From NCBI GenBank assembly GCA_961205875.1, contig OY540817.1, positions 16,341,001 to 16,405,000 on the forward strand: 64,000 bases of DNA, in the 5' to 3' direction. The notes under the pieces are model-generated. The model saw only the letters and a list, made by a program, of their open reading frames with translations. It had not been told where the DNA came from and made no database searches. The position numbers were made by a program, and so were the translations under genes. Within the stretch, counting starts at the first letter, position 1. Every line of letters begins with the position of its first letter. The DNA comes from Sialis fuliginosa. Taxonomy: Eukaryota > Arthropoda > Insecta > Megaloptera > Sialidae. Below are positions 23,255 to 36,891 of the stretch, in pieces.

Positions 23255-25711
23255 GATTAACGTATTATGATATAATTTATATATAGCTACGTCGATTTTA
23301 TTCAAAGTCAATCAATGACTTTTTAAACAAGATAAAATCAGGTAAGTTGATTTTTAAAACAAAAATATAATATCATATAATAATATAACCTATACTTAAA
23401 CATTATTTTTCTTTTAGATCAATGTAAGTTTTTTAAACGCCAGACATTAGGTGAATATAGTTGTTAACGTTGTATTTATTTAATAAGGATGTAGGTGAGG
23501 TACACACCACTTTTTTTTATCAATTAAAGTTTTTCGAAAACGAGTTCTCACAAAAGTATTTTATAAGTACGTATAATAAGAGCTAAAAGAATATTATTAT
23601 ATTCATTCCATTAAATTTTAAGCCCCTGTTCTATGCCCTAGTCTTTCGATATCAATAACCATAATAAATCGTTTTCCACGACCAACGTTTCGGCACATAT
23701 AAAACTGTCCATATCTAACCCCATATAAAAATATATGCATACAAACAATCAGAACTTCATCATTGAAGCCCCCAAAAACACATGAATGGGAGTATCGTCT
23801 ATGTGTGACGTCACCCACCTGTATGTGTGTGTGTGAGCGGGATTCTCTCGGCCTCAGTGGACGTCGAGACGCCGAACGTATCGGACTGACAACGGACAAA
23901 CGCGTCGCGCATACAACTTTCACGTTTCTAGCTCACACCGCGTATATTACACACTTATAATATAACGGAGCTATCGGTATTTGTATGATATATATTTAAC
24001 ATACTTGTGAATTATTGTTAAAGTAAATATTATAAACTTGGTCGAACTGATTTTTTTTATTAATTTAAAGTTACGAATTTAAATTTTTTCCCGTATTTTT
24101 ATTTGACTTAAATTGCGTCTAATTTTTGTTTTATTGCAAAATGTTTAAAGGTAATAGTATCTTTATATATATCTTCATATAAACAATTATAATTTTCTGT
24201 TTATGACACTATTAAACTGTTATACTTTTAAATTTTAAATAATAGTTACATATCAGATTTAAATAAATTTGATTTAATTAAAAAAAAACAGTGCAGAATT
24301 TCATTTTTACGTACAATTAAAACTTTTGCTGGTTCACTAAAAGTTCTATCTGATTTAAAGAGTTTGTAATTTGTATTTTATTTTCCATAGCAGGCACAAA
24401 ACTTTATTTAAAAAAGTACGATGAACAATATTCATTAACTTTAAAGATAACAATTTCATGTACGTGCAATTTCGTTGTATAAATAATAAACAATATTATT
24501 TATAAATTTAAATTACAAAACATTGATATTCACAGTTAAAATATTAAATGTCAAATCTATTTCATATCTAAATATAGCAATATGTAATTTCCGTTTGTGA
24601 AAATTTCAATGAACAGTTTTCCAGTGAACTATTATCGAAAATAAATTATTGACAAATGTAGTGCGTGGTGTTTTTAAGCCCAATAAATCTATTTTTATTA
24701 AATTAAGTGAAATTTATGATTGTTTGTTTACAAAACAGGAATACATTGGAGATTTATTCAGTAAGTTAATTTATGTTTTATTATTTCTGTAGAACATGCT
24801 GTGGAATTTTTATTACTTTATCATTACGATTTTATTGTTCATATTGCAATAATCTTTGGATATTGTTATTTTATTTTATTTAGCTGTTTAGCAGACTTAA
24901 GTAGAATAATCACGAAACAATTTATAGTCGAAATATTAATAGAATTACACGTTTTGGGGGTGAATCGTGAATCGAGTAAGTACAACCATGAACTACAGTC
25001 AAAAAGATGAAATATCAACATTCTTGTATAGAGTAGATGTCACCTAAACCGGAAATTGATGTTTACTCTCTTGTTTTTTGTATTTTTCAAATTATTTTTA
25101 GAATGGTTCGTAGTAGAAAAGTTTATTTATTTATTATTTATTGAATTTATTTATTATTAAGTTGAATAAATAAATAAATAATTATAAATACTATATAATA
25201 TTTCAAACAGCAAAAATTCCTTTAAATTTTAACAATTAACATAACATTTTTGTTTGCAGAAAATCTAGAAGTACAGTTAGTCGTTTTCGCTTTTGCACTC
25301 TTAACAGTGCGTGTGGTATGTTCATAAGAGAACTGATAGAGTTTTATAAAAATGCACTTGATCTATTTGACAGAGTCAGTTTAAAAAAGTGCATTACAAT
25401 TAGCAAGCGTCTGACGATGCGATATATAGATTAATATATTCACGAACGCTGGGGTAGTCTGTAGCAGCCCCTGTCGGCTTACCGCCCCCTCTCTTTGTCT
25501 GCCCGTGCACCCTAACGCTTGTAACGTAGGGGATGAAACGTCCCTTCAAACAGTGGTACTAAATATTTTATAAACTTTTTTTTTAAATAGAGAATTTTAA
25601 AATTTATAAAATACGTATTATATTATTAATAATTTTTTTTTTTGTAATGCACATGTCAATTTTGCAGAAACTAATGAAGGTAACTTAACAATATATATAT
25701 AAATTTTATAT
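23255..25711. other. no gene recognised apart from the CpG patch
   Basis: AT-rich, with the CRE-bearing patch at 23.8 kb and a GC-rich repeat-like segment near 25450-25550 ('ggggatgaaacg') whose phrase recurs at 26140. Confidence 0.45.
23800..23935. promoter_or_regulatory. CpG-rich patch with a perfect CRE
   Basis: About 135 bases are strikingly rich in CpG inside AT-rich surroundings. The palindrome TGACGTCA (23806-23813) is a full cAMP-response element, followed by CACCTG, and then 'cgtcgagacgccgaacg' and 'aaacgcgtcgcgc'. TATAAAAATAT lies just upstream near 23724. It may be a promoter or untranslated first exon. No gene was recognised next to it. Confidence 0.35.
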
Positions 25712-26028
25712 TATTAATTTAGTCTGCATATATAGTTTTTTTTTAAATTATAACTTTTTATTTTGTTTGTTTTTTCTCCAGTAATGGACAAAGTAAAACC
25801 AATAATGAGCATGCAGTGATGGACACTTGTTAATGATTACAAAATGATAAGTACTACGACACAAAAGATATAAAAGAAAGAATCGTCAAATTTGAAACAT
25901 ATAAAGTAGTTGCTATGATAATATAATAATTAATAAATAAATTATACTAATAATTATTTTAAATGTCCACCAATTTAGTTAAAAAACAGCTATTACTGGG
26001 ATCATATCCAAGACTGGTGTCAGTACCT
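25712..26028 (-). mobile_element. TA-flanked MITE, copy 2 (one end lost)
   Basis: Inverted relative to copy 1. One terminus (ACTGGTGTCAGTACCT then TA) is intact at 26028. The other end stops near 25712, inside the element, so about 170 bp are missing. Confidence 0.72.
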
Positions 26029-26710
26029 TATTAGATTTTAGATAATGAAATTTCCCGTACCTATTTCAACGAATGTCAGAATATCTCATAATTTTTTTTT
26101 CTTGACTTTTATGGTAGCCACTGTTTCACAACGGCTGTTTAGGGGATGAAACAACCCCCTCCCTATCGCCACGGTCCACTGTATGTATGTGTGTACGGTA
26201 TTGTACCAGATATGTCAGTATTTTCGTTTCATGATAAACGAATATTATAGAAAATCGATTTGTTGCTTTGATAATTGCCGCGGCTGTAAGACAGAGGTTC
26301 CTGAGTTCGATTGATGTTAGGGTTCAGATAAGGGCTGCATGTGCGAACTTACAAAGTGTGGCTTTGTGTTCAGGGGTAGATAGACTTATTAAACTCTCTG
26401 TATGTGTTATTTTGTAAAAGGTTTTAGATTTGTTTGTGTTGTGATGATAATACAATATAATCGCAAAAGTAAAGTTAGGTATTAAAAGGCTCAGATATTA
26501 AAATGATTATTTGTAAGTTGGCCTTTTGTTTATTTGCTAGTTTTGTTACTAAAACACTTGGTTAGTTGCTCTTTAACCTCTGATCATTTATCTATCACTA
26601 ATTATAACAATAGGATTCATTTTTTTTAATAAGGTAAATTATGTTCGATGGGTTGTTTAGAAGCGAAAACGATAAACCATTTTATTAGCAGTAAATTAAT
26701 AAATAAATAA

Positions 26711-27245
26711 AAAAACATCTGCCAAGTGCTTCCACGCGGTAAATTCACCTATTTAATTTTTAATTTTTTGACAATTTCAATCTAAATCTAAATTTATGCA
26801 AACGTCAAAAAGGCATTTAATATGTCAAAGTAAATATCAATTTAAAAAAAACACGATTTTTAAAGCAAATTGAGATAAATCTTTGTAAGAGAATATTTTA
26901 CAACAAACGCTTTGCAGAATAGATTCTGTACAATGTTCACGTAACATATATTATTTTTGAGATATCTTGAAAAAATAAATATTGTGGGATGTCACCCCTC
27001 CCCCTTACATACGATTTTGAAATGGGGCCGTCCTCAAACCAGATCTAACTATTCAACCAAGTTTCAATAATTCAAAGTTATGCGTGTGACAAGGATTCGG
27101 GGGACAGACACAAAACGAAAAGTGTTTATCTTGACCTGAAACGAAAGATCAATTTTAAATTTTGAAATCGGAGAACAATTTTTTTGTCTCATTCTAAAAG
27201 GATCACAAAGCTACTCGTATCTTCGATAATGCGAGGAAGCAAATA
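26711..27245 (-). repeat. dispersed repeat family R, inverted copy
   Basis: Reads on the minus strand like 36892-37690, from 'cttcctcgcattatcgaaga' to 'cacttggcagatgtttttt'. Some internal segments are missing. Confidence 0.62.
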
Positions 27246-30200
27246 AAAATTAAGATGCATATGCAGTTATGGTACTTGTAGCTATCTTATTATAACGTTT
27301 ATCTTAAGAAATTCTTGAAAACTGTTTTTTTTTGTCTATAGGCTCGTACATGTCACAAACCCGGTTAATTTGTATATGTTTTGAAAAAACAGCTTTCATT
27401 TTGTAGATTCCTTGAATTGTAATTAATTATTTTGAATGGAAAATACTACTAATTATTTTGAATGAAAAAAAAATACTAACTATAAATAATAGACACCGAA
27501 ATTGAAAATTGGATTTACTCGTTTTGACAACTGATATGTGCATAAAATATATGCATTCATGTTGACTTATGTTTCATTAATGCACATGTTTGATTTTCAC
27601 CCACTCCCTCTTTCACTTTCCACAAATGTCAGCTGCAGTCGATAGGGGTTGGTTTTCAATATTCGATGCATAATATAATTATTGTAATTTGATAATTTGA
27701 ATCATCATAATTATATTGATGGATTAATACGATTATGCGGTATTAGAGAACTAGTTGTTACGTAATGTGTAATTAATTTTATAATCACGAACGCGAAATA
27801 GATTGTTTTTTGAAAAAAGTATAAAGCATTTTTTTTTAAAGATGACGGCAGACTTGGTTCTAGTTCGATAGATTATTAATATTTATATAGGTAACTACTC
27901 AACAAATAAAAATTAAATATTGAATTTTTTACTTTCAAATATTTTTCACACATTGAAAATTGATTCAATTTTCTTTTTAAAGCAAGTTTAAAATGCATAT
28001 TTTTTTCTATGCTGGGTTTAAAAATATGTTGTCTAAATGTTTGGGGTTCAACTTTAAAATGCTTTATTGAGTTTTATTTTGCATTTAATGATGATTTTTA
28101 GTTAATGTTAAAATGATATTTAAATAACATTTAGATTTATCTACTATTTTTTCAACAAAATACACCAGAATTTACAAAAAATAACTTTTTTGTTTGCTTT
28201 CCGCGGAAAATTACCGAATTTTCAATTAGTAAAACATTACAAAATAGATATTTCTATATATAAAATACTTTTTTTGTTTATATATTAATATTTTTATCAT
28301 AATTATAGAATTTTGAATTATATATTTTTTAATAAAAAGTCTTGGTAGGTACTTAAATATATTTAATGAGTGTAGAAAAGTTTCAGTTCAGACTATATAA
28401 ATGACTAATTGAAAGAAATTTATCTAATCTGAGTCCTTAATAAATCTAAGTCCACCCCAGTATATTATAAATGATATTATTACAAAGATAATACACAAAC
28501 CCCATTTATTGAATGATATACGGAAGAAAATCCCATACGTAATACTTCAACCAAAAAAAACAAAAACAAATAAATCTTGTGAGAAAAACACACAAAACAG
28601 AACGCGAAAAAACCAAGCGGACCGGTTAATAATAATGGTAACGGCTGAATCTGTAGCTAATTTCATATCAGACAGATAAAAAGTAGAATTGTTCATTGAC
28701 GGACAAATGTAGTCAGTGGAATCGAAAGTAGATGTCGCGTGAATGTCAAACACACACACACACACATAGATGGCGTGAACAAAATTTAATTTATTTTAAA
28801 TTGTGTCCAAGATATTATGGGACTTGAAAAATATAGGTTTTTATCACAAAATTAAAAATCACAGATATAGATTTTTTTAAATAATATAATAGTAGTGACG
28901 TTAAATATATTAAATAATAATAAATTGATTGTCTAAAAGTCAAAAAGTTATTAAATAAAAGCTTTCGGTTTACAAAATATTCTTCAGGCCTTTAGAAAGA
29001 AAATAAATTTGAGATATATGTCCTAATCTCAATATATTGATGTAGATTCTGTAAATCGAATACAATCAATTTGTTATTAATTGATTTTTTAAAATCATAC
29101 ACTGAATTAAAATAAATAATTTTAAAATATTTACTTCTTTAATTTTGTTTCTTCAGTAATGTTAAATAAGTACTTTGTTCTCCGGACAGAAATTTAATTT
29201 TCAATATTTCATAATAAAGTTTTATTAAATATGGGTAAAATAAAATACGCAATTATGCCAAGATATTTGCTAGATGTTGTTAAAAAAGAAAAGTTCTAAA
29301 GGTAGGTAGTTTTTTTTCCTTGTATACTTACTTTATATGGCTTCACAGTGACACGAGACCAGCTTAAATTTTAACAAGATTAGACCTAAATGATATCAAC
29401 TTTATTTATGTTTCGTCAAGAGCTTTGGTTTTAAAAGATTGCTAATAATAATTTATATTTCAACATGATTTTTAGCAATTAATAATTAAAAATTAAAAGA
29501 ATGTATAAAATATAGTTTTTTTATGAAAAATTAATAATAAGAATTCGTTCGAGACAAATACTTCTCTCGGTTTCGATTACGTGAACGAGACGAGACGGAG
29601 ATTAAATCGCTTAAATTTTGCCAATAGGATACGAGACTGTCAGTAATAAATCCTAGACGATACGAGACTTACCTATATCTCGTCATTGTATCATTTAATT
29701 ATTTAATTGGTTGATCGTAAGTGTAAGTGTAAATAAAAAACAAAAACAAATATAGTTTTTCGGAGATCAAATTTTAACAAATAAAATACCTATATTTTCT
29801 TCCCCCCTAGTAAATTCTCTAGATTCAATACTGATCCTTACATATTGTATATTTTCCTCTGGGTCTTTTTCCACTCCACTAGACCCTAATTGGAGGTAAA
29901 GATTCACTTTGCAAATGTCAAATTGGTGTAAATATTTTTTACTGAAAATATCAAATTCATAAATATTAATAAATAAATAAATAAATAAACAGTTTTATAA
30001 TTTAAATCAGGCACATAATGTGTGACATTTGTATGTAGGGGCAGAGATACATATGTCCGTTTTAAGATGTTTGAAACTTTATATATTATTTTTAGTTTAT
30101 ATTAGGTGACAAGTAAGTATACAAAATAATAGGGTAGGTATATGTGTATTGTATATAAAATATGTATGTATACGTATAGCTATCCAAAAATATTCACAAA

Positions 30201-31172
30201 CAATGACTGTCAGAGGAAAGCTACAAATTCCATCTCAAAGAAAACAACCACAAATCGGATTAAGCCAATTTATTTCGGATATTGCTCTTTAATTTGCACC
30301 AATCAGTTCTTTGAGAAGAACATCGTGTTTATACGATTAATGAAACGTTGCAGAATCTAACAGAATACATGAATTATTTTTTTCCACTAATTAACATAAA
30401 ATATTGCATACTAATAAATTTATTAAAAACTATAAAAAATATTTTTTAGTATAAGGGAGAGTAGGAGAACAGTGTGCATCAAAACAAGATTTATTCTTAT
30501 GATAATTTATAATTAAAATTTAATGTAATTACGTAAGAAAGAGCTATTATAGTACCCTCTCCCCATATTTGCATCGTTCATGTATTGGGGCGCAATTTTC
30601 AATCGAACAAGGACGGACAGTTACAAATTTACCAAGGGTGCTAAATCTACGCCTCTGATTGTAATATGTTATATAATACGTTAGGTAACGGCATTAAGGA
30701 TAGCAATAAACAGCGAGTACTACGTATTGTATTGGTTTTTGTCATAGAGTAATTTAATTTCATTGGACTTGTGCGAAATGGTATAAATTTACTGCGGGAC
30801 CGGCAACTAGATTAAAACCCTTTTTAGTGTTCTATTAATATCTTTTTATTTATTCTTGTATATAGCTAACACATGGGCAGTACTTTTATTTTAAATCTCA
30901 ATGGATTTTAATCAAAACATGTTGTACTTGTAATAATTCAATTTATGAGCTTATTTCTAAGTTTGCTCTAATGTTTACGTAAGAACAAAGATTTTAATTT
31001 TTTTTTCTTATTTTGCGATTACATAAAAAATGTCACTTATTTTATAACAGATTAAATGATCGGAAAAAAATTCCAAGGTTTAATTTGGAAAGCTGAAAGT
31101 ATTTTCTATATAACTCGGTCAAAAAAGGTCGTGCAGTGATACAAAAATTTGATCGGCAAAAGTTATTAATTA
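27246..31172. other. no gene recognised
   Basis: AT-rich. Holds a CA microsatellite at 28751-28765, an (AAAT)n tract near 29970 and the older repeat copy at 28.9 kb. Confidence 0.5.
28888..29080 (+). repeat. uninterrupted copy of the older repeat
   Basis: 'agtagtgacgttaaatatat' through 'gtctaaaagtcaaaaag' to 'ataaaagctttcggtttac' is continuous here, with no insertion at the site equivalent to GTCTAAAC. Confidence 0.5.
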
Positions 31173-31438
31173 CACAGCTACATAAAAAAAGTGCAGAGCC
31201 AAAAAAGCGACCTATATAGCATTGGTAGAGCATAGTCAAAATCCAAATTTTTGGTTTTTTTGCTTTCCAGTTTTTTTTAAATTTGAGCTTGAATTTTGGT
31301 TTTAGGTTGAATTTTTCCTAACTCAAATAAAAAAAAACTTGTAAGCAAAAAAAAATGTACATCGACTATGCTCGACCAATACTACAATGATATATAGGTC
31401 GCTTTTTTTGGCTCCGCACTTTTTTTTGTATAGCTGTG
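31173..31438. mobile_element. TTA-flanked MITE with about 70-bp inverted ends, 266 bp
   Basis: Begins CACAGCTACATAAAAAAAGT and ends in the complement of CACAGCTATACAAAAAAAAG. The inverted ends extend about 70 bp through 'aaaagcgacctatata' to 'gagcatagtc'. Both sides are flanked by TTA, which fits the 3-bp TWA target of PIF/Harbinger elements. Confidence 0.72.
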
Positions 31439-33259
31439 TTATTTTTGGTCAAAAAAATAATTTATCATTGCCCATGGAGGCTCTCAAAATAACTAAATAC
31501 ATTTGGCTGAGATCCTAAGTTTGATGGTCAATAACGTAGAAACAATTAAAAAAATACAAATATTTGTTAGTACGTTCACAATTTCATGGAACGCCCGTTA
31601 TATTTGAAAGCAATTACTTCATACATAAATATACTTAAATTAATATGAAATAAAGAAGAAGTGAGAAAAAGAAAAAGATGCAGATAGAATTAAGTGACAA
31701 ATGTTGTATGCAATAAAAGCGACAAATTCCTTGACTCTTGGAACAAACAAATTAGCGCTAGTAAATAATTACGAGTCCTTAATTCCATTGACGTTTGTAA
31801 TTTGGTTTTGTCGCTGTGCGGTGTGAACACGCGCTAAGAATGTCTAATAATAGTTTAAATTGTTTTAACCGTTTCCTTTATTTTATTTACATAATTGACT
31901 ATCGATTCTCTTCACTTCACTATATGTTATTTTATGTATATAACAGTTAAAACTGTTGGTACACTTGTTTGGATGATTTAACACCAATTTCGTCAATTTG
32001 GGGGAACACCACTATGATGAGTCACAAAATTGCTGGTCTTTATTTTTTTTTCTATTTTAATTAATTATTTTAAAATTGAGGCAAGGATATTTTATTAAAG
32101 ATACTTTGAACTATGTTAACAGAATTTTTTATTGAATGATATTAAAAAAATATAAAATACATAAATAAAACATCTCCACATTGACAAGATGGTGACCCTT
32201 GATATTTGAAATTTTGAAAAACGACTACGATTACACTTTGATTACAAAAATATTCGTTAAAAAACTTAAAAAATCGGACTATAAATGACTTTTCGTTTGG
32301 ATTTGTTAGAAAAATAATTTTTTTACACATCACAGTTTTCCCTTTAATTGCTCGAGTATTTTTGAAAAAAACAAAAACAAAAGAAATATAGTAAAATCTC
32401 GATATAACGAATTAATTCTGGCAAGTGCCATGTGTTTTTTTATTTATTTTACAGTATTATTGTTTTTTATGATATTTAAATTTTACTGATTTTTTGTATT
32501 AAATGTTGATCTTAAAACTTTAATTAATATTATTCTATTCTGGCATATAATTAATTATTTTAGATTATATAATGATATAATTAATCGTTCGTACACTGAC
32601 AACAAATGTAGGATATGGATTTTGCCTCCGGATCTGTCCTGGTAGGGTTTAATGAATATAGTAATTTAGAATCAATGTATAATGTAATATTAAAATTTAA
32701 TTGCTATACAATTGTTAATTCGTATGTTTCCTATACGTATGTATGACAAAATTTCGTAAAATCAATCTGGTTAAAATTGAATTTTTAATTAACCGTAATT
32801 GTAAAATATCAGAGAGAAACAGTGAAGGATTGTGATGTACCTACTGATTGCAATATTTCCTAATTAAAATATAATTATTTAAAACCGTGTATTGTGAAAT
32901 CGTTCTGAATTTGAGAGATACAAATTTAAATCGGTTTCAAATTTTAGTCTCGTCGAAATAAATTGAAATCAATATTCATAATATGAAATTCATTCATAAC
33001 AAAGTTATTTCCTATTTGAATGAACAGTATTAACACAATTTCATCACTGGTAACTATAAGTTATTTTTTTGAGAGTTAAAAATTATGACATTTATTTGCA
33101 CCAAAAATTGTTAAATAGTTGATTTTTGAAATATCTACTATTATTAATTAAAATTGAGTATTGGTTACACACAAATGAATAGTTACCAAACCATTTGAGG
33201 GAGCTACCTGCGTGCTAAATAATTATTGATTGATACTGAAAATTGATTACACTCGTTAA

Positions 33260-33440
33260 AATTAAACCGATTATAAAATTTCATAACTTTATCACAATGT
33301 ATTCCACAGATATTGAATAAAAACTAATAATCTTTGTGGGGACTGAAGCTCCCTCACGAAGAATTTCCGGACACATTTTCTTGTTCATATAAAGTTTTTG
33401 CTTAGAATAATATCCTCGATCTATTGTTGTTTTTCTTTTA
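33260..33440 (+). repeat. dispersed repeat pair, copy 2
   Basis: Contains the same blocks in the same order and orientation as 1220-1430 ('taaaccgattataaaatttc', 'tcacgaagaatttccggaca'). Confidence 0.55.
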
Positions 33441-33764
33441 TACTTGTTGTAAATTATCCTGCATAACGAAAACAATATTTTCTTAATATTAGAATTTTAA
33501 CATAATTACATTATTTTATTGTTGAATGAAAAGAATAATTTCTTTGTTTTAAACAATATTCATGTGCCGGATTTCGTATTGAAACAAATATTTCCCGAAT
33601 AATTTAAGAAATGTTTGAAAAATGTAGGTTTAATTTGGTTCATCCAACAATTGCAACAGAAGACAGAAGTCATGTAATATTTTACTTGTTTACTTTTTGT
33701 AGTACATACAGACATACAGATGTAATAAAACGATATGCCGTGTAAGAAGAATATTAACACTAAG

Positions 33765-33895
33765 TTAGCGGCAACGGGACAGGCGTGAAGTTAACAACAA
33801 ACAAACAACTGTACTTGTTACAACTTTCATCGCGTCGCGTCGCCACCACCACCGCCGCGCGTTTCCGGTCTTAGAGATTAAAGTTCGTATTACTT
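33765..33895. promoter_or_regulatory. CpG-rich patch, candidate promoter or 5' UTR
   Basis: 'catcgcgtcgcgtcgcc', 'accaccaccgccgcgcg' and 'tttccggtc' form a GC island of about 60 bases inside AT-rich DNA. Such patches often mark insect promoters or 5' leaders. Strand and gene are unknown. Confidence 0.3.
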
Positions 33896-34118
33896 CTTGC
33901 GCAAAGGTTTTTAACATTTATTTAGACCTTAGAGAACAAGGAATCGTATTTGGGATAATGAGATAACTTGGATTTGTTTTTTGTTTTAATATTTTTTTAT
34001 GAGCAATTTACAAAAAATATACGGAAGGTTTTCATGTAGGTATGTAAGAAATAAGGCAATTTTTATTACACATAAGCAATTTTCACATTTTTCATCATTA
34101 TTAAATTAAAATTATATA

Positions 34119-34633
34119 AGTTACTGGCACCAGTTATGGCCGCTATAAGAGCAAGGTTTATTGTTTTTGTGATTGACGGGCTTCTTTTTTGAAATTTTCA
34201 TGAACTCATGTTACTAATAAAACAAGTTACTCTCTATTTAATTAATTTAATAGTAAAAGTCCGCAAATATAGTTTGTATTTTAAATTATAACCTTTTATT
34301 TTGTTTATGATTTTTACCAGTAATGAGCATGCAGTGATGGACACTTAAGTACTACGACACGAAAGATATACTCGTAAAAGAATGAATCGTCAAATTGGAA
34401 ACAATGTAAATCAGTTAATATAATAATTAATAAATAAATGATACTAATTAGTTTAAATGTCCACCATTTAGACACCTATGTATTAGCAGATTGTCATCAA
34501 ATGACAGTAAAATATATATAGATTAATATTCAGAAATGGTAGTAATCAAATACCAACAAATATTTCTAATGCAGTATATTTAATTAAAAAATTACCATTA
34601 CTGGGGTCATATCCAAGACTGGTGCCAGTACTT
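34119..34633 (-). mobile_element. TA-flanked MITE, copy 3 (full length, 515 bp)
   Basis: Both termini are present (AGTTACTGGCACCAGT and ACTGGTGCCAGTACTT) with TA on each side, in inverted orientation relative to copy 1. The interior aligns with copy 1 throughout. Confidence 0.8.
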
Positions 34634-36891
34634 TATGTTAACAAACATTTTTTAAAACTATTCTAAAGTTTGTTAATCTAGAGTTCCCCAGTTCTATGTT
34701 ACCAAACACGAGACTTTTTTTTATCTACATGTTATGCATGAAATTTTAGTAAGTAAATATTGTTGAAATAAATATAAAACATAAATTTAAAGTAAATGTG
34801 TCAGTGCTATATATAACCATTGCTGATAAGTGGGAATATAGTTTCTTATGAACCGCGAGAAAGGTAGAATATTTGAAAGAGATATTTTCGTTTGATAAAA
34901 ACGATCGAAATAACCGTAAAAAATAACGACATTATTATTATAAAAAAACCTCTTCACTGTTAATCGTAAATTTTGATTTTATTAACTGAACATTATCAAC
35001 AGATTTTACCTACATAAAAACGTTATCCACACTATACCAGATTTTTATTTATTATTTATCAATATTAAATATATTTGTTATATGTTTTTGCCTCAAGAAA
35101 AAAGTTTCAAATAAAAGTTATCTTTACATAAATTGACTGTATTTTGAAAATATGTTGGAATTTTAATCCTTTTTGATAATTTGTATGTCTGTCTGTTTGT
35201 TTATTTGTTCTATTCAACTCAAAAACTGTTGAACCGATTTTGATGGAACTTTTGCTGTAAGAAAAACGTTTTGGGGCGTATTTGTGTGGGGGGGGGGGGC
35301 AAAGTTAACATTTTTATTTGTATAAAGAATATGGACATTAAATTAAGTTACCGTAACAATGAAAGTGCTTTTTGACATTGTCAATTCTTTTTAAAAACAA
35401 CACGTTACATTTACCTTTACTTATATTACGTTAGGTTAAGTTATAAACCGGGGAGAGGGGGGTAATTTCCCCCGCGGACACCAACGTTTGCATAATGTGT
35501 TTGTTAAGTCAGAATATTATAATTTATACTCTAAAGTCAAGAATGGTACGATTTTAATAACTCTATTATTTGAGTAAATTATTAAAAATTCAAGAAAAAC
35601 GAAACCATTGTCGAATTCTAATAAATTATGTGAACATATTTGATATCTGTATTTCTTATTTTTCTTTTCCAGAGAAGTCGTTATTAAAATCTCCGATATT
35701 TCACAATCAAGCGTATGACAAAGGGAAATAATTAGATGAGAGAAATATATATGTATATTCTAAAATATACTTCTTTTATCTTCACGACAAGAATGTCATT
35801 ATTTTTCTTGCTGTAAAGAAACAAGACATTTTTGTTTAAAAGCAATTTTATTTTTTTGTTTTGTTTAATGTTGAAAAAATATTGTTTATCTTTTGTCAAC
35901 CATGTACTATTATAAATGTTATAATTGAATATTATTTTATACAGGGTGTTCGCAAGAATTAAGTGATCATTGCTAACTTTGATATTATTGTAGCTAGAAG
36001 ATCGGTTAAATGGGTAAAGTATCAGTATTTTTTTTCGAGGTCAATAATTAGAGTCTCAAAAAAATAATTAAATGTCGAATTTCAGAGATACATATATTGA
36101 AATATTACTTTTTTTAAATAGAATAACTTGTATATTATTAATGGATTTTATAACTGAGAATGTCCTTTTTATAAAAGTGTAATACATGCATAGGTAAAAT
36201 GGATAGAAAAGAAGTTATAACGAGTATGCAGATTTAATAAAATCAAACATATTTGTGCCTTATTTAGAAGATTTTTTAACGTTTTTGGGTATTATTGATA
36301 AAAAATTATAATTAATTATGATTATAATATTGTTCTTTATAAATAAAATGCAAAAACGTTGAAACTTTTCGAAAAAATCACTCGATTCTGACGATAGTCA
36401 ATAAATGAATAATAGAGAACATATGGCTTACAATTTTTTTAAAAGAATATCCAGCCTGAAACCCCCTTTCATTTATATGGCATAAAATTCTGTGTAATTC
36501 CGAATCACTCAAAATGTGTATAAAATAAACAGCATAATCATAAAAATCCCGACAATGAAGCGCTTTAAAGGAAACTGCGGTATTTTTTAATCACGCCTTC
36601 ATTATCTGTTCCTCGTAGCCACTTCGCGTTGTATTGAAAATGACAGGTTAGATACTGTACACATACACAAACATGGCTGACAGTCACTTCCTGTTCCGTT
36701 TCATTTCTGTGTGCGAGTATTGATGGATGTGACAAAATTGAACGGTTCGATCGTTCTTAGAGAAACACAATATAATAAAGTGTTGCTATAACGTATGAGT
36801 GGACTTGAGATATTGATTGTATTGTGGCTATAAATGCATGGTTTGATTTTTGATATGAGATTTGTACTTACATTAAATTTGTAATGAAATG
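34634..36891. other. no gene recognised
   Basis: AT-rich. Contains the repeat phrase 'gaaccgattttgatggaact' near 35231, a poly-G tract at 35288 and 'acagggtgttcgcaag' at 35942, all typical of dispersed insect repeats. Confidence 0.5.

Noticed and set aside
23618-23923. 101-residue minus-strand frame over the CpG patch
   Set aside because: No recognisable domain; openness is explained by local GC content. Kept only as a regulatory candidate.
25440-26190. Two GC-rich segments sharing 'ggggatgaaac' near 25530 and 26142
   Set aside because: Shared phrase is short and no boundaries or ends could be defined.
26281-26345. tRNA-like stretch with 'gagttcgat'
   Set aside because: The B box is imperfect and no A box or cloverleaf was evident; not enough for a tRNA or SINE call.
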